45,976 nt of DNA from Actinoplanes couchii (GTDB lineage: Bacteria; Actinomycetota; Actinomycetes; Mycobacteriales; Micromonosporaceae). Shown in pieces: positions 21,595-30,396 of this stretch (its first letter is position 1; every line of letters starts with the position of its first letter). The translations under genes and the position numbers were made by a program. Location of the stretch: the NCBI RefSeq assembly GCF_016862075.1, contig NZ_BOMG01000028.1:1-45976 (forward strand). The letters are read 5' to 3'. The notes beneath the pieces were generated by a model. The model was not told the DNA's origin and ran no database searches. It worked only from the letters and a program-made list of their open reading frames with translations.

Positions 21595-24189
21595 GTGCTC
21601 ATTCCTGCCGAGTCCCTGCCCGATCTCCCGGTCCGCCCGGTCCTTCCCGAGGTGGCCGCCGTCCTCGCCGAGGCCGGTGCCGCGGTTCTGGTGGCGCCGC
21701 CCGGCACCGGCAAGACCACCCTGGTCCCGCTCGCGCTGGCCGCGCCCGGTGGCCGGGTGATCGTGGCCGAGCCACGGCGGGTCGCCGCCCGGGCCGCCGC
21801 CCGCCGGATGGCCGCCCTGCTCGGCGAGCAGCCGGGCCGGCGGGTCGGCTTCGCGGTGCGCGGCGAGCGGCAGGTCTCCCGCGAGACGGTCGTCGAGGTG
21901 GTCACCACCGGTCTGCTGGTCCGCCGCCTGCAGTCCGACCCCGAGTTGGCAGGGGTCGGCACGGTGATCCTCGACGAGTGCCACGAGCGCCACCTCGACT
22001 CCGACCTCGCGCTCGCCTTCCTGGTCGAGGCGCGTGCCGCGCTGCGGCCCGACATGCGGCTGCTGGCGACCTCGGCGACGGCCGACTCCGACCGGCTCGC
22101 GGCGGTCCTGGGCGAGCCGGGCCGTCCCGCCCCGGTGCTCACCGCGCACGCCCGCACCTATCCGGTCGAGGTGATCTGGGCGCCCCCGGCAGGTCCGATC
22201 AATCCGCCGCTCGGGCTCCGGGTCGATCCACGGTTGCTCGACCACGTGGCGGTGACGACCCGGCGGGCACTGGCCGAGGGCGACGGCGACGTGCTGGTCT
22301 TCCTGCCCGGCGCCCGCGAGATCGAGATCGTCGCCGGGCGGCTCCGCGGGCTCGGGGACGCCGACGTGGTCACGCTGCACGGCCGCCAGTCCGGTTCCAC
22401 GCAGGACGCCGCTCTGCGGGCCGGGCCACGCCGCCGGGTGGTGCTGGCCACCGCGGTGGCCGAGAGCAGCCTGACGGTGCCGGGCGTGCGGGCCGTGGTC
22501 GACGCCGGGCTCAGCCGGGTTCCGCGGATGGACCACGCTCGCGGTCTGGGCACGCTGGCGACGGTGCCGGTCTCCCGGTCCAGTGCCGAGCAGCGCGCCG
22601 GGCGGGCCGGGCGGGAGGCGCCCGGGCGGGTCTACCGCTGCTGGTCACCTGCTCTGCACGATCGGCTGCCGGCCCAGCCCGAGCCGGAGATCGCGGCCGC
22701 CGACCTGACCGGGTTCGTGCTGGATCTGGCGTTGTGGGGTCACCCCGACGGGGAGGGTCTCGCTCTGCCGGATCCGCCACCGGCCGGCGCTCTCCGCGCC
22801 GCCACGGCAACGCTGCACGATCTGGGCGCCCTCGACCCGGACGGTCGGGTGACGGCCCGCGGCAAGGCGCTGGCCGGGGCCGGTCTGCACCCACGGCTGG
22901 CCCGGGCTCTGCTGGACGGCGCGGCCGTTCTCGGTACGACCCGGGCTGCCGAGCTGGTCGCCGTCCTGGACGATGATCGCGCCGCCGGTGGCGACGTGGT
23001 CACCGCCTGGCGGGCGGCCCGCAACGGCGATGACCACGGGTGGCGCACCGAGGTCCGCCGCCTGACCCGGGCGGTGACCCGAGCCACCCCCGACCCGGCT
23101 CGGGGCCTGACTCCTGCGGTCACCCGAGCCGCCCCCGAGCCGGTTCGACGCCTGACCCCGGCGGCGAGCCGGGCCACCCCCGAGCCGGTGACGGGATCGG
23201 GTGGCGGGCGGCTCACCGACGATCTCGCGGCCGGGCTGGTCGTCGGGCTGGCCTATCCGGAGCGGGTGGCGCGGGTTCGGGAAGCGGGTGGACGGGCGTA
23301 CCTGATGGCCGGTGGCACCGAGGCCGAGCTGCCCGCTGGGAGCCCGCTGACCGGCACCCCGTGGATCGTGGTGGCGAGCGCGGACCGGGCCTCCGGAGCG
23401 CGGACGGCCCGGGTTCGCAGTGCCGCCCCGCTCGACGAGGAGACCGCCCGGGAGGTGGCCGCTCCCCTGCTGGCCGAGGCCACCGAGATCGGCTGGATCG
23501 ACGGGGACGTGGTGGCCCGCAAGGTCCGGCGGCTGGGGGCGATCACCCTGGTCTCCACCCGGCTCACCGATCCGGATCCGGTGCTGGTCCGCGAGGCGGT
23601 GGCGACCGGGCTGCGTGCCGAGGGCCTGGGCCTGCTCACCTGGAGTCGCGGGGCGGAGGAGTTGCGCAGCCGGCTGACGTTCGCGCACGCGGCGCTCGGT
23701 GAGCCGTGGCCGGACATGTCGGACGCCGCGTTGCTGGCCGGGGTGGAGGACTGGCTCGATCTCGGTTCGGCCCGGCGCCGGTCCGATCTGGCCCGGCTGG
23801 ACGTGGCGGCCGGGCTACGGCGGCTGATCCCCTGGTCGGTGGCGGGCCGGCTGGACGACGTCGCCCCGGAACGGCTGGCGGTGCCGAGCGGGTCGAACGT
23901 GCGGGTCGACTACAGCGATCCGGCGGCGCCGGTGCTGGCGGTGAAGGTGCAGGAGGCGTTCGGCTGGCGGGAGGCGCCACGGCTGGCCGATGGGCGGGTT
24001 CCGGTGCTGCTGCACCTGCTCTCCCCGGCGGGGCGGCCGGTGGCGGTCACCGGTGATCTCGGCTCGTTCTGGGTCCAGGGCTATCCGCAGGTGCGTGCCG
24101 AGATGCGGGGCCGCTATCCGCGACACCAATGGCCGGAGGACCCGACAACTGCCACACCCACTCGGCGTACGAATCCCCGGTCCCGATGA
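21595..24189 (+). CDS. hrpB: ATP-dependent helicase HrpB
   Basis: This DEAH-type helicase of about 864 residues has Walker A APPGTGKTT, motif Ia AEPRRVAARAAARRMA, motif II DECHER, motif III TSATAD, VVLATAVAESSLTVPGV, and motif VI SSAEQRAGRAGREAPG. A C-terminal HrpB domain follows (NVRVDYSDPAAPVLAVKVQE...RYPRHQWPEDP). HrpB is broadly conserved but poorly understood. The linker at about residues 488-532 is expanded by three copies of a 15-residue repeat. The start is uncertain: GTG 21595 gives a family-like N terminus and has CAGACT 6 nt upstream; ATG 21577 is the alternative. Confidence 0.9.
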   Translation: MLIPAESLPDLPVRPVLPEVAAVLAEAGAAVLVAPPGTGKTTLVPLALAAPGGRVIVAEPRRVAARAAARRMAALLGEQPGRRVGFAVRGERQVSRETVVEVVTTGLLVRRLQSDPELAGVGTVILDECHERHLDSDLALAFLVEARAALRPDMRLLATSATADSDRLAAVLGEPGRPAPVLTAHARTYPVEVIWAPPAGPINPPLGLRVDPRLLDHVAVTTRRALAEGDGDVLVFLPGAREIEIVAGRLRGLGDADVVTLHGRQSGSTQDAALRAGPRRRVVLATAVAESSLTVPGVRAVVDAGLSRVPRMDHARGLGTLATVPVSRSSAEQRAGRAGREAPGRVYRCWSPALHDRLPAQPEPEIAAADLTGFVLDLALWGHPDGEGLALPDPPPAGALRAATATLHDLGALDPDGRVTARGKALAGAGLHPRLARALLDGAAVLGTTRAAELVAVLDDDRAAGGDVVTAWRAARNGDDHGWRTEVRRLTRAVTRATPDPARGLTPAVTRAAPEPVRRLTPAASRATPEPVTGSGGGRLTDDLAAGLVVGLAYPERVARVREAGGRAYLMAGGTEAELPAGSPLTGTPWIVVASADRASGARTARVRSAAPLDEETAREVAAPLLAEATEIGWIDGDVVARKVRRLGAITLVSTRLTDPDPVLVREAVATGLRAEGLGLLTWSRGAEELRSRLTFAHAALGEPWPDMSDAALLAGVEDWLDLGSARRRSDLARLDVAAGLRRLIPWSVAGRLDDVAPERLAVPSGSNVRVDYSDPAAPVLAVKVQEAFGWREAPRLADGRVPVLLHLLSPAGRPVAVTGDLGSFWVQGYPQVRAEMRGRYPRHQWPEDPTTATPTRRTNPRSR
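23056..23190 (+). repeat. Three 45-bp in-frame repeats inside hrpB
   Basis: Three 45-bp units encode 15-residue copies of the type R-x-L-T-x-A-V-T-R-A-x-P-x-P-V/A. They keep the frame and enlarge the linker between the helicase core and the C-terminal region. The copies have diverged at several positions. Confidence 0.8.
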
Positions 24190-24284
24190 CAGATCACCCG
24201 AAGAGGAGACGAGCCGCTCAACGACAAGATGAGCCGGCCGAAGTGAAAGGACGGGCCGCCTGAAAGCGAAGAGATGAGCCACTA

Positions 24285-24311
24285 GAAAAGAAGGCCCTCG
24301 GAAGAGGGGCC
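24285..24311 (-). terminator. Intrinsic terminator after the GGDEF-EAL gene
   Basis: Read on the minus strand, GGCCCCTC and GAGGGCC form a hairpin (24311-24304 with 24299-24293, loop TTCC, one bulge) followed by TTCTTTTC. It starts 6 nt after the GGDEF-EAL stop codon. The rest of the 127-bp gap to hrpB holds short purine-rich repeats of the GAGATGAGCC type only. Confidence 0.7.
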
Positions 24312-24316
24312 GCGGG

Positions 24317-27241
24317 TCAGGCCTCGGGAGCGGTGACGTTCTCCAGGCGGCTCAAGGGGGCGGGGGCTCCGTACAGGTAACCCTGGCCCAGCGGGCAGCC
24401 CAGATCCGTCAGGGCCTGGGCACGCTCCCTGGTCTCCAGGCCCTCGGCCACCACGGTGATGCCGAGTTCGGCGCAGATCGCCAGGACCGAGCGGCACAGG
24501 GCGCCGGCCCGGTCCGGGGAGGCGTCCACGTCGGTGAGGGTGGAGTCGAGCTTGACGATGTCCACCGGCATGGAGTGCAGCTGGGCGAGGGCGTTGTAAC
24601 CGCTGCCGAAGTCGTCCAGGGCCACCCGGACACCGATGGCGCGCAGTCGTTCGACCAGGGCGGCGGCGTACGGCAGGTCGGGGATCCGGAGGGTTTCGGT
24701 GATCTCGATGATCAGGTTCTCGGGGGCCAGGTGGTGGCGGGTCAGGGCGGCCCGGACCGCCTCCTCCAGGCCCTGGCCGGCCAGCCGTCCGGCGGAGACG
24801 TTGACGTGTACCCCGATCGGGCGACCGTGGAGTTCGGCCAGGGTCGCGGCGTCGGCGCAGGCACGGTCCAGGACGAAGTCGTCGATCGCCGAGACCAGGC
24901 CGGTGCGTTCGGCCATCGTGACGAAGACGTCGGGGTGGACCGGGCCGGCGATCGGATCGGTCCAGCGGGCCAGCGCCTCCACGGCCACCGTCGCGCCGTC
25001 GCTGAGCCGGACGATCGGCTGGTAGTGGACGTCGAATCCGGCGGCCGCCGGGGAACCCGCCAGGGCGCCGGCCAGCAGGTGGGGCAGGTCGGCGTTCGGG
25101 CCGCCGTCGCGGGGGCCGGTGTAGCGGATCAGGGCGCCCTTGCCGCGGCGTTTCACCGCGTACATCGCGGCGTCGGCGCGGCGCAGCAGGAGGTCGGCGG
25201 AGAGGCGGTCGCCGGGTTCGGCGGTGACCAGGCCGATGCTGACGCCGACGGTGATCGAGCGGCCGTCGAGCACGTAGGGCTCCCGCAGCGTGGCGAGCAC
25301 CCGCTGACCGATGGCCTCGGCCTCAGCGGCCCACTCCTCGGGATCCATCAGCGGCGTGACGACGGCCTCGGTCTCCCCGAGCCCGGCACCCGAGCCCGGC
25401 ACCGCGGCCGGCGATGATCCGCCGGCCGAAAGGCCACCCGTGGAGGAGGCGCCCGCAGTGGAAAGAGCGGACGCGGTGCCAGCACTGGAAGAAGCGGACG
25501 CGGTGCCAGCACCGGAAGACGCGGACGAGGCGCCAGCGCTGGTAGGGGCGGCCGAGACGCCGGCGGTGATGGAGGAAGAAGCCGGGCCGGAGGCGAAGGA
25601 GACAGGCGGGACGCCGGAACCAGAGGACCCGGACGAGACGACCGGAGCGGAGGAAGACGGCGCGGCGGAAGTGACCGGATCGGACGGCGAAGACCCGGCA
25701 GAGGCGACCGGCCCGGACGGCGAGGGCGCGGCGGACGTCGCGGTGGACGTCGCGATGGAGGTGGAGGTAGCGGCGGGAGCGGTCGCCCCGGCGAAAGAGG
25801 GAGTCGCGGTGGAGGAGGGGGTCGCGGCGGAAGAGGGGGTCGCGGTGGAAGAGGGAGCCGCGGCGGGGAAGGCGGTGGCTTCGGAGACCCGGACGCCGGC
25901 GGCGGAGAGGACGTAGCGGCGCTGCCGGAGCACCCCGTCGGCGCGGCGGCGCCAGCGGGACGGGCGGCGGGGCGCCGGGACCGGCATGCCGCTCTGGTCC
26001 AGGACGATGGCGAACTCGTCGCCGCCGAGGCGGGCCACCAGGTCCTGGGAGCGGACCCCGGCCCGCATCCGTTCGCCGATGGCCTGCAGCACCCGGTCGC
26101 CGACGGCGTGGCCGAAGGTGTCGTTGATGAGCTTGAAGTCGTCCAGGTCGGCGAAGAGCACCGCGACCGGCGTGCCCCGTTTCTGGTGGGCGTCGATCGC
26201 GTGCACCAGGCGTTCCCGGAACAGGGCACGGTTGGCCAGGCCGGTCAGCGGATCGTGATAGGCCTGGTGGTGGAGCCGGCGCTGGGTGCTGGCGACCCGG
26301 TCGAACAGGACCGTGTTGTCGACGATGGTGAGCATCTGCCGGGTGACGACCAGGGCCAGGCCGAGCCAGCCGAGGTAGGCCTCGAACGGGGTCAGCGACC
26401 CGCCGGTGACGGTGCGGGCCACCAGGACCACACCGGCGACCACCACCGGTCCGTACGGCAGCAGCAGCCGGAACCAGTCGCGCTCGATCCGGTCCGGGTC
26501 GGTACGCGGCGGCACGTACCGGGCCGGGCTGAGCGCGGCCATCGCGATGAACGCCGGCCCGAGCAGGTGACCGAGCCCTTCCAGCCAGGTGGGCCCGTCG
26601 CCGAGGAGCCGGACCGTGTCGGCGACCCCGAAGGCGAGCAGGGCGGAGCCGACGAGCCGCAGCGGGCGCCGCCCGGCCGGTGAGTCGGGCCGGGTGGTGA
26701 GCAGGAGCAGCACCATGGTGAACAGGATCAGGTCGGCGACCAGGTAACCGGCGGCGACCGCGTTCAGCCCGGGCACGCCGGGCAGCAGCGACCAGGCCAG
26801 GGCGAGCACCGACCCGGTGATCAGCACGCTGTCCAGGAAGAGGGCGATCTGGCCGCGCAGCGGGGACGTGGGCGCGGGTGCGGGCCGGGTGCGGACCGCG
26901 CCGAGCAGCCCGAGCAGCATGCAGGTGGGCAGCACGACGAGCCCGACGTCGGCGAGCCGCTGCGGCGGTTCACGGTCGACGCCGGTGAGTTCCTGGACGA
27001 TCCACCAGAGCCGGTTGAGCGACCAGACGAACAGACCGCCGGCGGCGAGGAACCGCCAGCTGCGCGGGATGCCGGTACGGCCGAGCCCTACGCGCAGGCA
27101 GACGACCGACGCGAGGAGCCCGGCGATGAGCTGCGCCGTGTCGGTGTAGAGGCGTGGCGTGCCGAGGGCGAGTTCGCCGAAGGCGACCACACCCAGGGTG
27201 AACGCCAGCGTGCCGAGCAGTCGCGCCGTCGTGATCACCAC
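24317..27241 (-). CDS. Ten-TM GGDEF-EAL protein with a split GGDEF domain
   Basis: This 974-residue membrane protein should make and/or degrade cyclic di-GMP. About ten hydrophobic helices cover residues 5-305. The GGDEF domain begins at YHDPLTGLANRALF and has FADLDDFKLINDTFGH, the product-inhibition site RSQD exactly 5 residues before GGDEF (406-410). About 225 residues of low-complexity Ser/Ala/Thr/Pro sequence (about 414-640) then interrupt the domain before it resumes as EAIGQRVLATLREPYVL and VSIGLV. The EAL domain (about 725-965) has EAL (755-757), HVNVSAG, IEITET, ALDDFGSGYNA, VKLD and VAEGLET, so it looks catalytically complete. GTG 27241 is the start; GTG 27238 is possible. Confidence 0.9.
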   Translation of the reverse strand: MVITTARLLGTLAFTLGVVAFGELALGTPRLYTDTAQLIAGLLASVVCLRVGLGRTGIPRSWRFLAAGGLFVWSLNRLWWIVQELTGVDREPPQRLADVGLVVLPTCMLLGLLGAVRTRPAPAPTSPLRGQIALFLDSVLITGSVLALAWSLLPGVPGLNAVAAGYLVADLILFTMVLLLLTTRPDSPAGRRPLRLVGSALLAFGVADTVRLLGDGPTWLEGLGHLLGPAFIAMAALSPARYVPPRTDPDRIERDWFRLLLPYGPVVVAGVVLVARTVTGGSLTPFEAYLGWLGLALVVTRQMLTIVDNTVLFDRVASTQRRLHHQAYHDPLTGLANRALFRERLVHAIDAHQKRGTPVAVLFADLDDFKLINDTFGHAVGDRVLQAIGERMRAGVRSQDLVARLGGDEFAIVLDQSGMPVPAPRRPSRWRRRADGVLRQRRYVLSAAGVRVSEATAFPAAAPSSTATPSSAATPSSTATPSFAGATAPAATSTSIATSTATSAAPSPSGPVASAGSSPSDPVTSAAPSSSAPVVSSGSSGSGVPPVSFASGPASSSITAGVSAAPTSAGASSASSGAGTASASSSAGTASALSTAGASSTGGLSAGGSSPAAVPGSGAGLGETEAVVTPLMDPEEWAAEAEAIGQRVLATLREPYVLDGRSITVGVSIGLVTAEPGDRLSADLLLRRADAAMYAVKRRGKGALIRYTGPRDGGPNADLPHLLAGALAGSPAAAGFDVHYQPIVRLSDGATVAVEALARWTDPIAGPVHPDVFVTMAERTGLVSAIDDFVLDRACADAATLAELHGRPIGVHVNVSAGRLAGQGLEEAVRAALTRHHLAPENLIIEITETLRIPDLPYAAALVERLRAIGVRVALDDFGSGYNALAQLHSMPVDIVKLDSTLTDVDASPDRAGALCRSVLAICAELGITVVAEGLETRERAQALTDLGCPLGQGYLYGAPAPLSRLENVTAPEA
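25319..26002 (-). repeat. Low-complexity insertion with 18- and 27-bp repeats inside the GGDEF domain
   Basis: This stretch codes for the insertion between the GGDEF motif and the second half of the domain. It starts with a basic segment (RRPSRWRRRADGVLRQRRY) and continues as Ser/Ala/Thr/Pro-rich sequence. At the DNA level there are 18-bp units at about 25790-25870 (ATPSST type) and 27-bp units at about 25455-25555. All keep the frame, and no stop occurs. Confidence 0.8.
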
Positions 27242-27284
27242 CTGAGTCCGGGCCGCGGGATCGCGGCCGGAACAACTTAACCGC

Positions 27285-28007
27285 TCAGTCCCCGGAGGTC
27301 ACGTCGGCGACGATCACCGTGATGTTGTCGGGCCCTCCGCCACGCAGAGCGAGGTCGATGAGGCGCTCCGCACACGACTTGACATCGCTGTTGGTGCGCA
27401 GTTCCTCTTCGAGGACCGGGTCGGCCACCACGCCGGTGAGGCCGTCGCTGCAGAGCAGCCACCGGTCGCCGCGCTGTGGCTCGACGATCACGTACGCCGG
27501 GGTGACCGGCTCGCCCTGGAGCACCCGGGTGACGACGGCCCGCCGCGGGTGCACGGCCGCCTCGTCCGGCTTGATCAGCCCCTGGTCGACCAGCATCTGG
27601 ACGTACGTGTCGTCCTTGGTGAGCTGGTTGAGCCGGCCGTCGCGCAGCAGGTAGGCCCGGGAGTCGCCGACGTGTGCCATGGCGGCCCGCTCCCCGTTGA
27701 AGAGCACCGCCGTCAGCGTGGTGCCCATGCCCGCCAGGGACGGGTCGGCGGCCACCTGCTCGGCGATCCGGCCGTTGGCTGCTTCGAGCGCCCGGTGCAG
27801 GGCGTCCATCTGATTCTCGGTGTCGATCGGCGTGTCGAGCGAGACCATGGCTTCGATGGTGATCCGGCTGGCCAGATCACCGGCGGCCATGCCGCCCATC
27901 CCGTCCGCGACGACGAGGAGCTGGTCACCGGCGTAGTGACAGTCCTCATTGTTGCTGCGGACGTGTCCCTGGTCGGTGACGGCCGCCCACCGGAGGTGCA
28001 AGGTCAT
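27285..28007 (-). CDS. PP2C-family Ser/Thr protein phosphatase
   Basis: This 240-residue protein is a soluble PP2C/PPM phosphatase that removes phosphate from Ser/Thr in a metal-dependent way. Motifs are VRSNNEDC, VVADGMGGMAAG (metal Asp), GMGTTLTAVLF, AHVGDSRAYLLRDG, LLCSDGLTGVV and GGPDNITVIV. No membrane segment is present. ATG 28007 gives the family start LRWAAVTDQGHVRSNNED; an upstream extension to 28088 is not supported. It lies 81 nt downstream of a membrane protein and 43 nt upstream of the GGDEF-EAL gene, with a GC hairpin (27251-27268) in the second gap. No Ser/Thr kinase is in the window. Confidence 0.93.
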   Translation of the reverse strand: MTLHLRWAAVTDQGHVRSNNEDCHYAGDQLLVVADGMGGMAAGDLASRITIEAMVSLDTPIDTENQMDALHRALEAANGRIAEQVAADPSLAGMGTTLTAVLFNGERAAMAHVGDSRAYLLRDGRLNQLTKDDTYVQMLVDQGLIKPDEAAVHPRRAVVTRVLQGEPVTPAYVIVEPQRGDRWLLCSDGLTGVVADPVLEEELRTNSDVKSCAERLIDLALRGGGPDNITVIVADVTSGD

Positions 28008-28088
28008 GGCGTGCAGCCTGCCAGGTCGGCGCCAGCCTGTCTGCACGTGGTGGGCGGCATGTCGCACATGTCGTTGGTGAAAATACAC

Positions 28089-29141
28089 TTATCCACCGGC
28101 TGCGCCCCGATCCAGGGGTCGTCCGAGGCATCGTGGATCGATTTCGGTCACCGGCCGTGTCGGCGCGATCCATTCCAGTGCCGGGGCCTCGACCGGCCAG
28201 CCGCGGACGGTGAGGCCGCTGTCGGGTGTGTCGCGCGCCTGCGGGCAGAGGGTCTTCGACCGGACCTCGCCGTTCGGGATGAAGGTCACCTGTCCGGTGG
28301 GTTCGAGCATCGTGGTCGAGGTGTCGTCGACCGCGATGAGCTGCCCGCGGACCACCTCGGCGGGCTCACCGTCGGCGGCGTGCTCGACGGCGGTGTCCGG
28401 CAGGACCGGCGCCTGGAGGAAGGCGACGCCGACCATGAACGGCATGGCGAAGGCGGCGGCGACGGCCGGCCAGTGGGTGGCGATGCGGGCCCAGCGCTGC
28501 GGGACGGGTCCGGTGAGGACCGGACCGAAGAGCGGAGGAGCCGCCAGGAGTACGGCGGTCCAGTGGTCCCCGGCCCGGATCGCGGCGACCACTCCCGGCC
28601 ACACGAAGATCCAGACGAGCACGGCGACGAGCACCGGCACGCCCAGGGTGAGCCACCGCATCACCCACGGATCCCCGGGTTCGCCCTGCACCGCGGTCAG
28701 CCCGAGGATGGCGACGATCAGCATCATGAGCAGCGGAAGCATCCGCAGCTGCCAGGTGAAGGCGGCGATCCCGGCGGCGATCACCACGACCCAGCCGGGC
28801 ATCCGCAGCGCCGCGACGGCGAGGAACGAGGTGCCGGTCCGCCCGGGCACACTCACCAGCAGGATGCCGCCGAGCACCCGGACCAGCAGGATGGCCGCGG
28901 GCAGCGTCCAGCTGAGGGTGATGAACAGCGCCCCGATCATGCCGAGCGGGTTGATGTACTGCACCAGCAGCAGCATCGTCGGCAGGTCCTGCCGGGACAG
29001 GTACCAGAGCCGGAGCACGAGCAGCAGCAGCGGGAAACCGGGCAGGACGGCGAGGAGCCAGTTGAGTTCGGCGCGGTAACTGGTCCGGGGCAGCACCCGT
29101 TCCTTGTGGACCAGACCGGAGTGGATCTCGACCTCGTTCAT
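28089..29141 (-). CDS. Polytopic membrane protein of unknown function
   Basis: This 350-residue protein has about eight hydrophobic segments from residue 25 to 245 (for example NWLLAVLPGFPLLLLVLRL, ALFITLSWTLPAAILLV, MLPLLMMLIVAILGL, VPVLVAVLVWIFVWPGVV, MPFMVGVAFL) and a soluble C-terminal region of about 100 residues (VRGQLIAVDDTSTTMLEPTG onward). I do not recognise the family. Its ATG overlaps the stop of the solute-binding protein gene as ATGA, so the two products are made together and may form a complex. It does not resemble an ABC permease: no EAA loop is seen. Confidence 0.75.
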   Translation of the reverse strand: MNEVEIHSGLVHKERVLPRTSYRAELNWLLAVLPGFPLLLLVLRLWYLSRQDLPTMLLLVQYINPLGMIGALFITLSWTLPAAILLVRVLGGILLVSVPGRTGTSFLAVAALRMPGWVVVIAAGIAAFTWQLRMLPLLMMLIVAILGLTAVQGEPGDPWVMRWLTLGVPVLVAVLVWIFVWPGVVAAIRAGDHWTAVLLAAPPLFGPVLTGPVPQRWARIATHWPAVAAAFAMPFMVGVAFLQAPVLPDTAVEHAADGEPAEVVRGQLIAVDDTSTTMLEPTGQVTFIPNGEVRSKTLCPQARDTPDSGLTVRGWPVEAPALEWIAPTRPVTEIDPRCLGRPLDRGAAGG

Positions 29142-30322
29142 CGGAGCGGGTCCTCCCACGGCATCCACCGCACGTTCGGCCGTTCCACCAGGGGCTGCTG
29201 GCCCTCGGCGATCGGGGAACTGCCGTTCTCCTCGACCTCGACCTGGAAGTTCCGGTCGAAGGCCTCCTCCCAGCGGTTGTCGTCGGGGTCGGCGAAGGAC
29301 CGGTAGAGGGTGAGGTCGACGAGCTCCTTGAGGGCCAGGTTCTCCCCCACGTTCACCCCCCAGCGTTCCTTGGGGTCGATACCGAGGTCGAAATGCGTGT
29401 ATTTGTCGGGGAAGCGATATTTCCAGCCGGCGAGGATCGCGGCATCGGTGCTGATCGCCTCGACCTGACCGGCATCCATCTCGGCGAAGCACTCCCGGAC
29501 CCGGTTCTTCTGGACCACGTCGGCGCCGAACTCCACCAGGGCGGACTTGCTCGTCGCCGTGGACAGGGTGCAGACCCGCTTGCCGGCCAGGTCCTCCAGC
29601 GTGGAGATCTTCGGATGACCCTTCAGCGCGATGACCGACTGCTCGGTGTCGAGGTAGCCCTGGGAGAACGTCACCCCGGTCATCGCCTCGCGCTCCGGCG
29701 TGATGCTGTAGCTGGCGATCACCAGTTGCACATTGACCCGTTTGCTCGCCTCGGCCGGATCGGTGGCCTGCATCCGGGCCCGGTCCTCGCTCTCCAGCCC
29801 GTAGAACCGCACGTCGGAGCGCCGGAAGCCGAGATCCTCAGCGATCATGTAGGCGATGTCGATGTCGAAGCCGGACCACTGCCTGGTGGCCGGGTCGTAG
29901 TAGGCCGTGCCGAACTGGTCGTCCTTGACCCCGATCCGCAGTTCCTTCCAGGTGTCCACGCCCGCCTGCTCGCGCAGCTCGGCAACCGTCGGCGGCCCAC
30001 CCACCAGCAGTTTCCCCAGCGCCACCGCCAGCGTGACGACGATCAGCAGCCCGAGCCCGGCCAGCCTCCACACCTTGAACCGGTACTCCCGGTCCACGAC
30101 CATCTCCCGCTCGACCTCGGAGATGACCTCCTGGATCACCTCCTGCTGGGCGATGTTCTGGGAGGCGATCTCCTCGGCGGTGGGCTCCGGCTCGCCGGGC
30201 GCGGGCGGCTGCGGATTGCGCAGCAGCCACCTGACGATCTCCGGCGCGAACTGGCGTGGCAGCCGCCACGAAGGTGGTGACGACGGCCGGGCGGCCGGTT
30301 CACCGTTGTCGACGTCCCCCAT
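29138..30322 (-). CDS. Membrane-anchored amino-acid-type solute-binding protein
   Basis: This 394-residue protein has a cytoplasmic N-terminal region (residues 1-84) with a Glu/Gln-rich helix (QNIAQQEVIQEVISEVEREM), one TM helix (86-108) and then an SBP_bac_3 domain: LRIGVKDDQFGTAYYD, WSGFDIDIAYMIAEDLGF, VIASYSITPEREAMTGVTFS, LAGKRVCTLSTATSKSAL and VEAISTDAAIL. There is no lipobox, unlike transport-type binding proteins. It is GlnH-like in fold, and GlnH in mycobacteria works as an amino-acid sensor. Start ATG 30322 has GGGAGGA upstream. No ABC permease or ATPase gene is nearby, so sensing is more likely than uptake. Confidence 0.85.
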   Translation of the reverse strand: MGDVDNGEPAARPSSPPSWRLPRQFAPEIVRWLLRNPQPPAPGEPEPTAEEIASQNIAQQEVIQEVISEVEREMVVDREYRFKVWRLAGLGLLIVVTLAVALGKLLVGGPPTVAELREQAGVDTWKELRIGVKDDQFGTAYYDPATRQWSGFDIDIAYMIAEDLGFRRSDVRFYGLESEDRARMQATDPAEASKRVNVQLVIASYSITPEREAMTGVTFSQGYLDTEQSVIALKGHPKISTLEDLAGKRVCTLSTATSKSALVEFGADVVQKNRVRECFAEMDAGQVEAISTDAAILAGWKYRFPDKYTHFDLGIDPKERWGVNVGENLALKELVDLTLYRSFADPDDNRWEEAFDRNFQVEVEENGSSPIAEGQQPLVERPNVRWMPWEDPLR

Positions 30323-30396
30323 CAGCCCCGTCCTCCCCACGAACCCCGGAAAGGTCATGGTGCCCGACTTCGGCAGCCAACGGGCCGCCGATCAGG

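Noticed and set aside
27251..27268. Terminator after the PP2C gene
   Set aside because: The 7-bp GC hairpin has no U-run on the minus strand; it may be structural but does not qualify as an intrinsic terminator.
29138..30322. Amino-acid ABC transporter operon
   Set aside because: No ATPase or permease gene adjoins it; the neighbour membrane protein lacks a permease EAA loop and the binding protein is TM-anchored.
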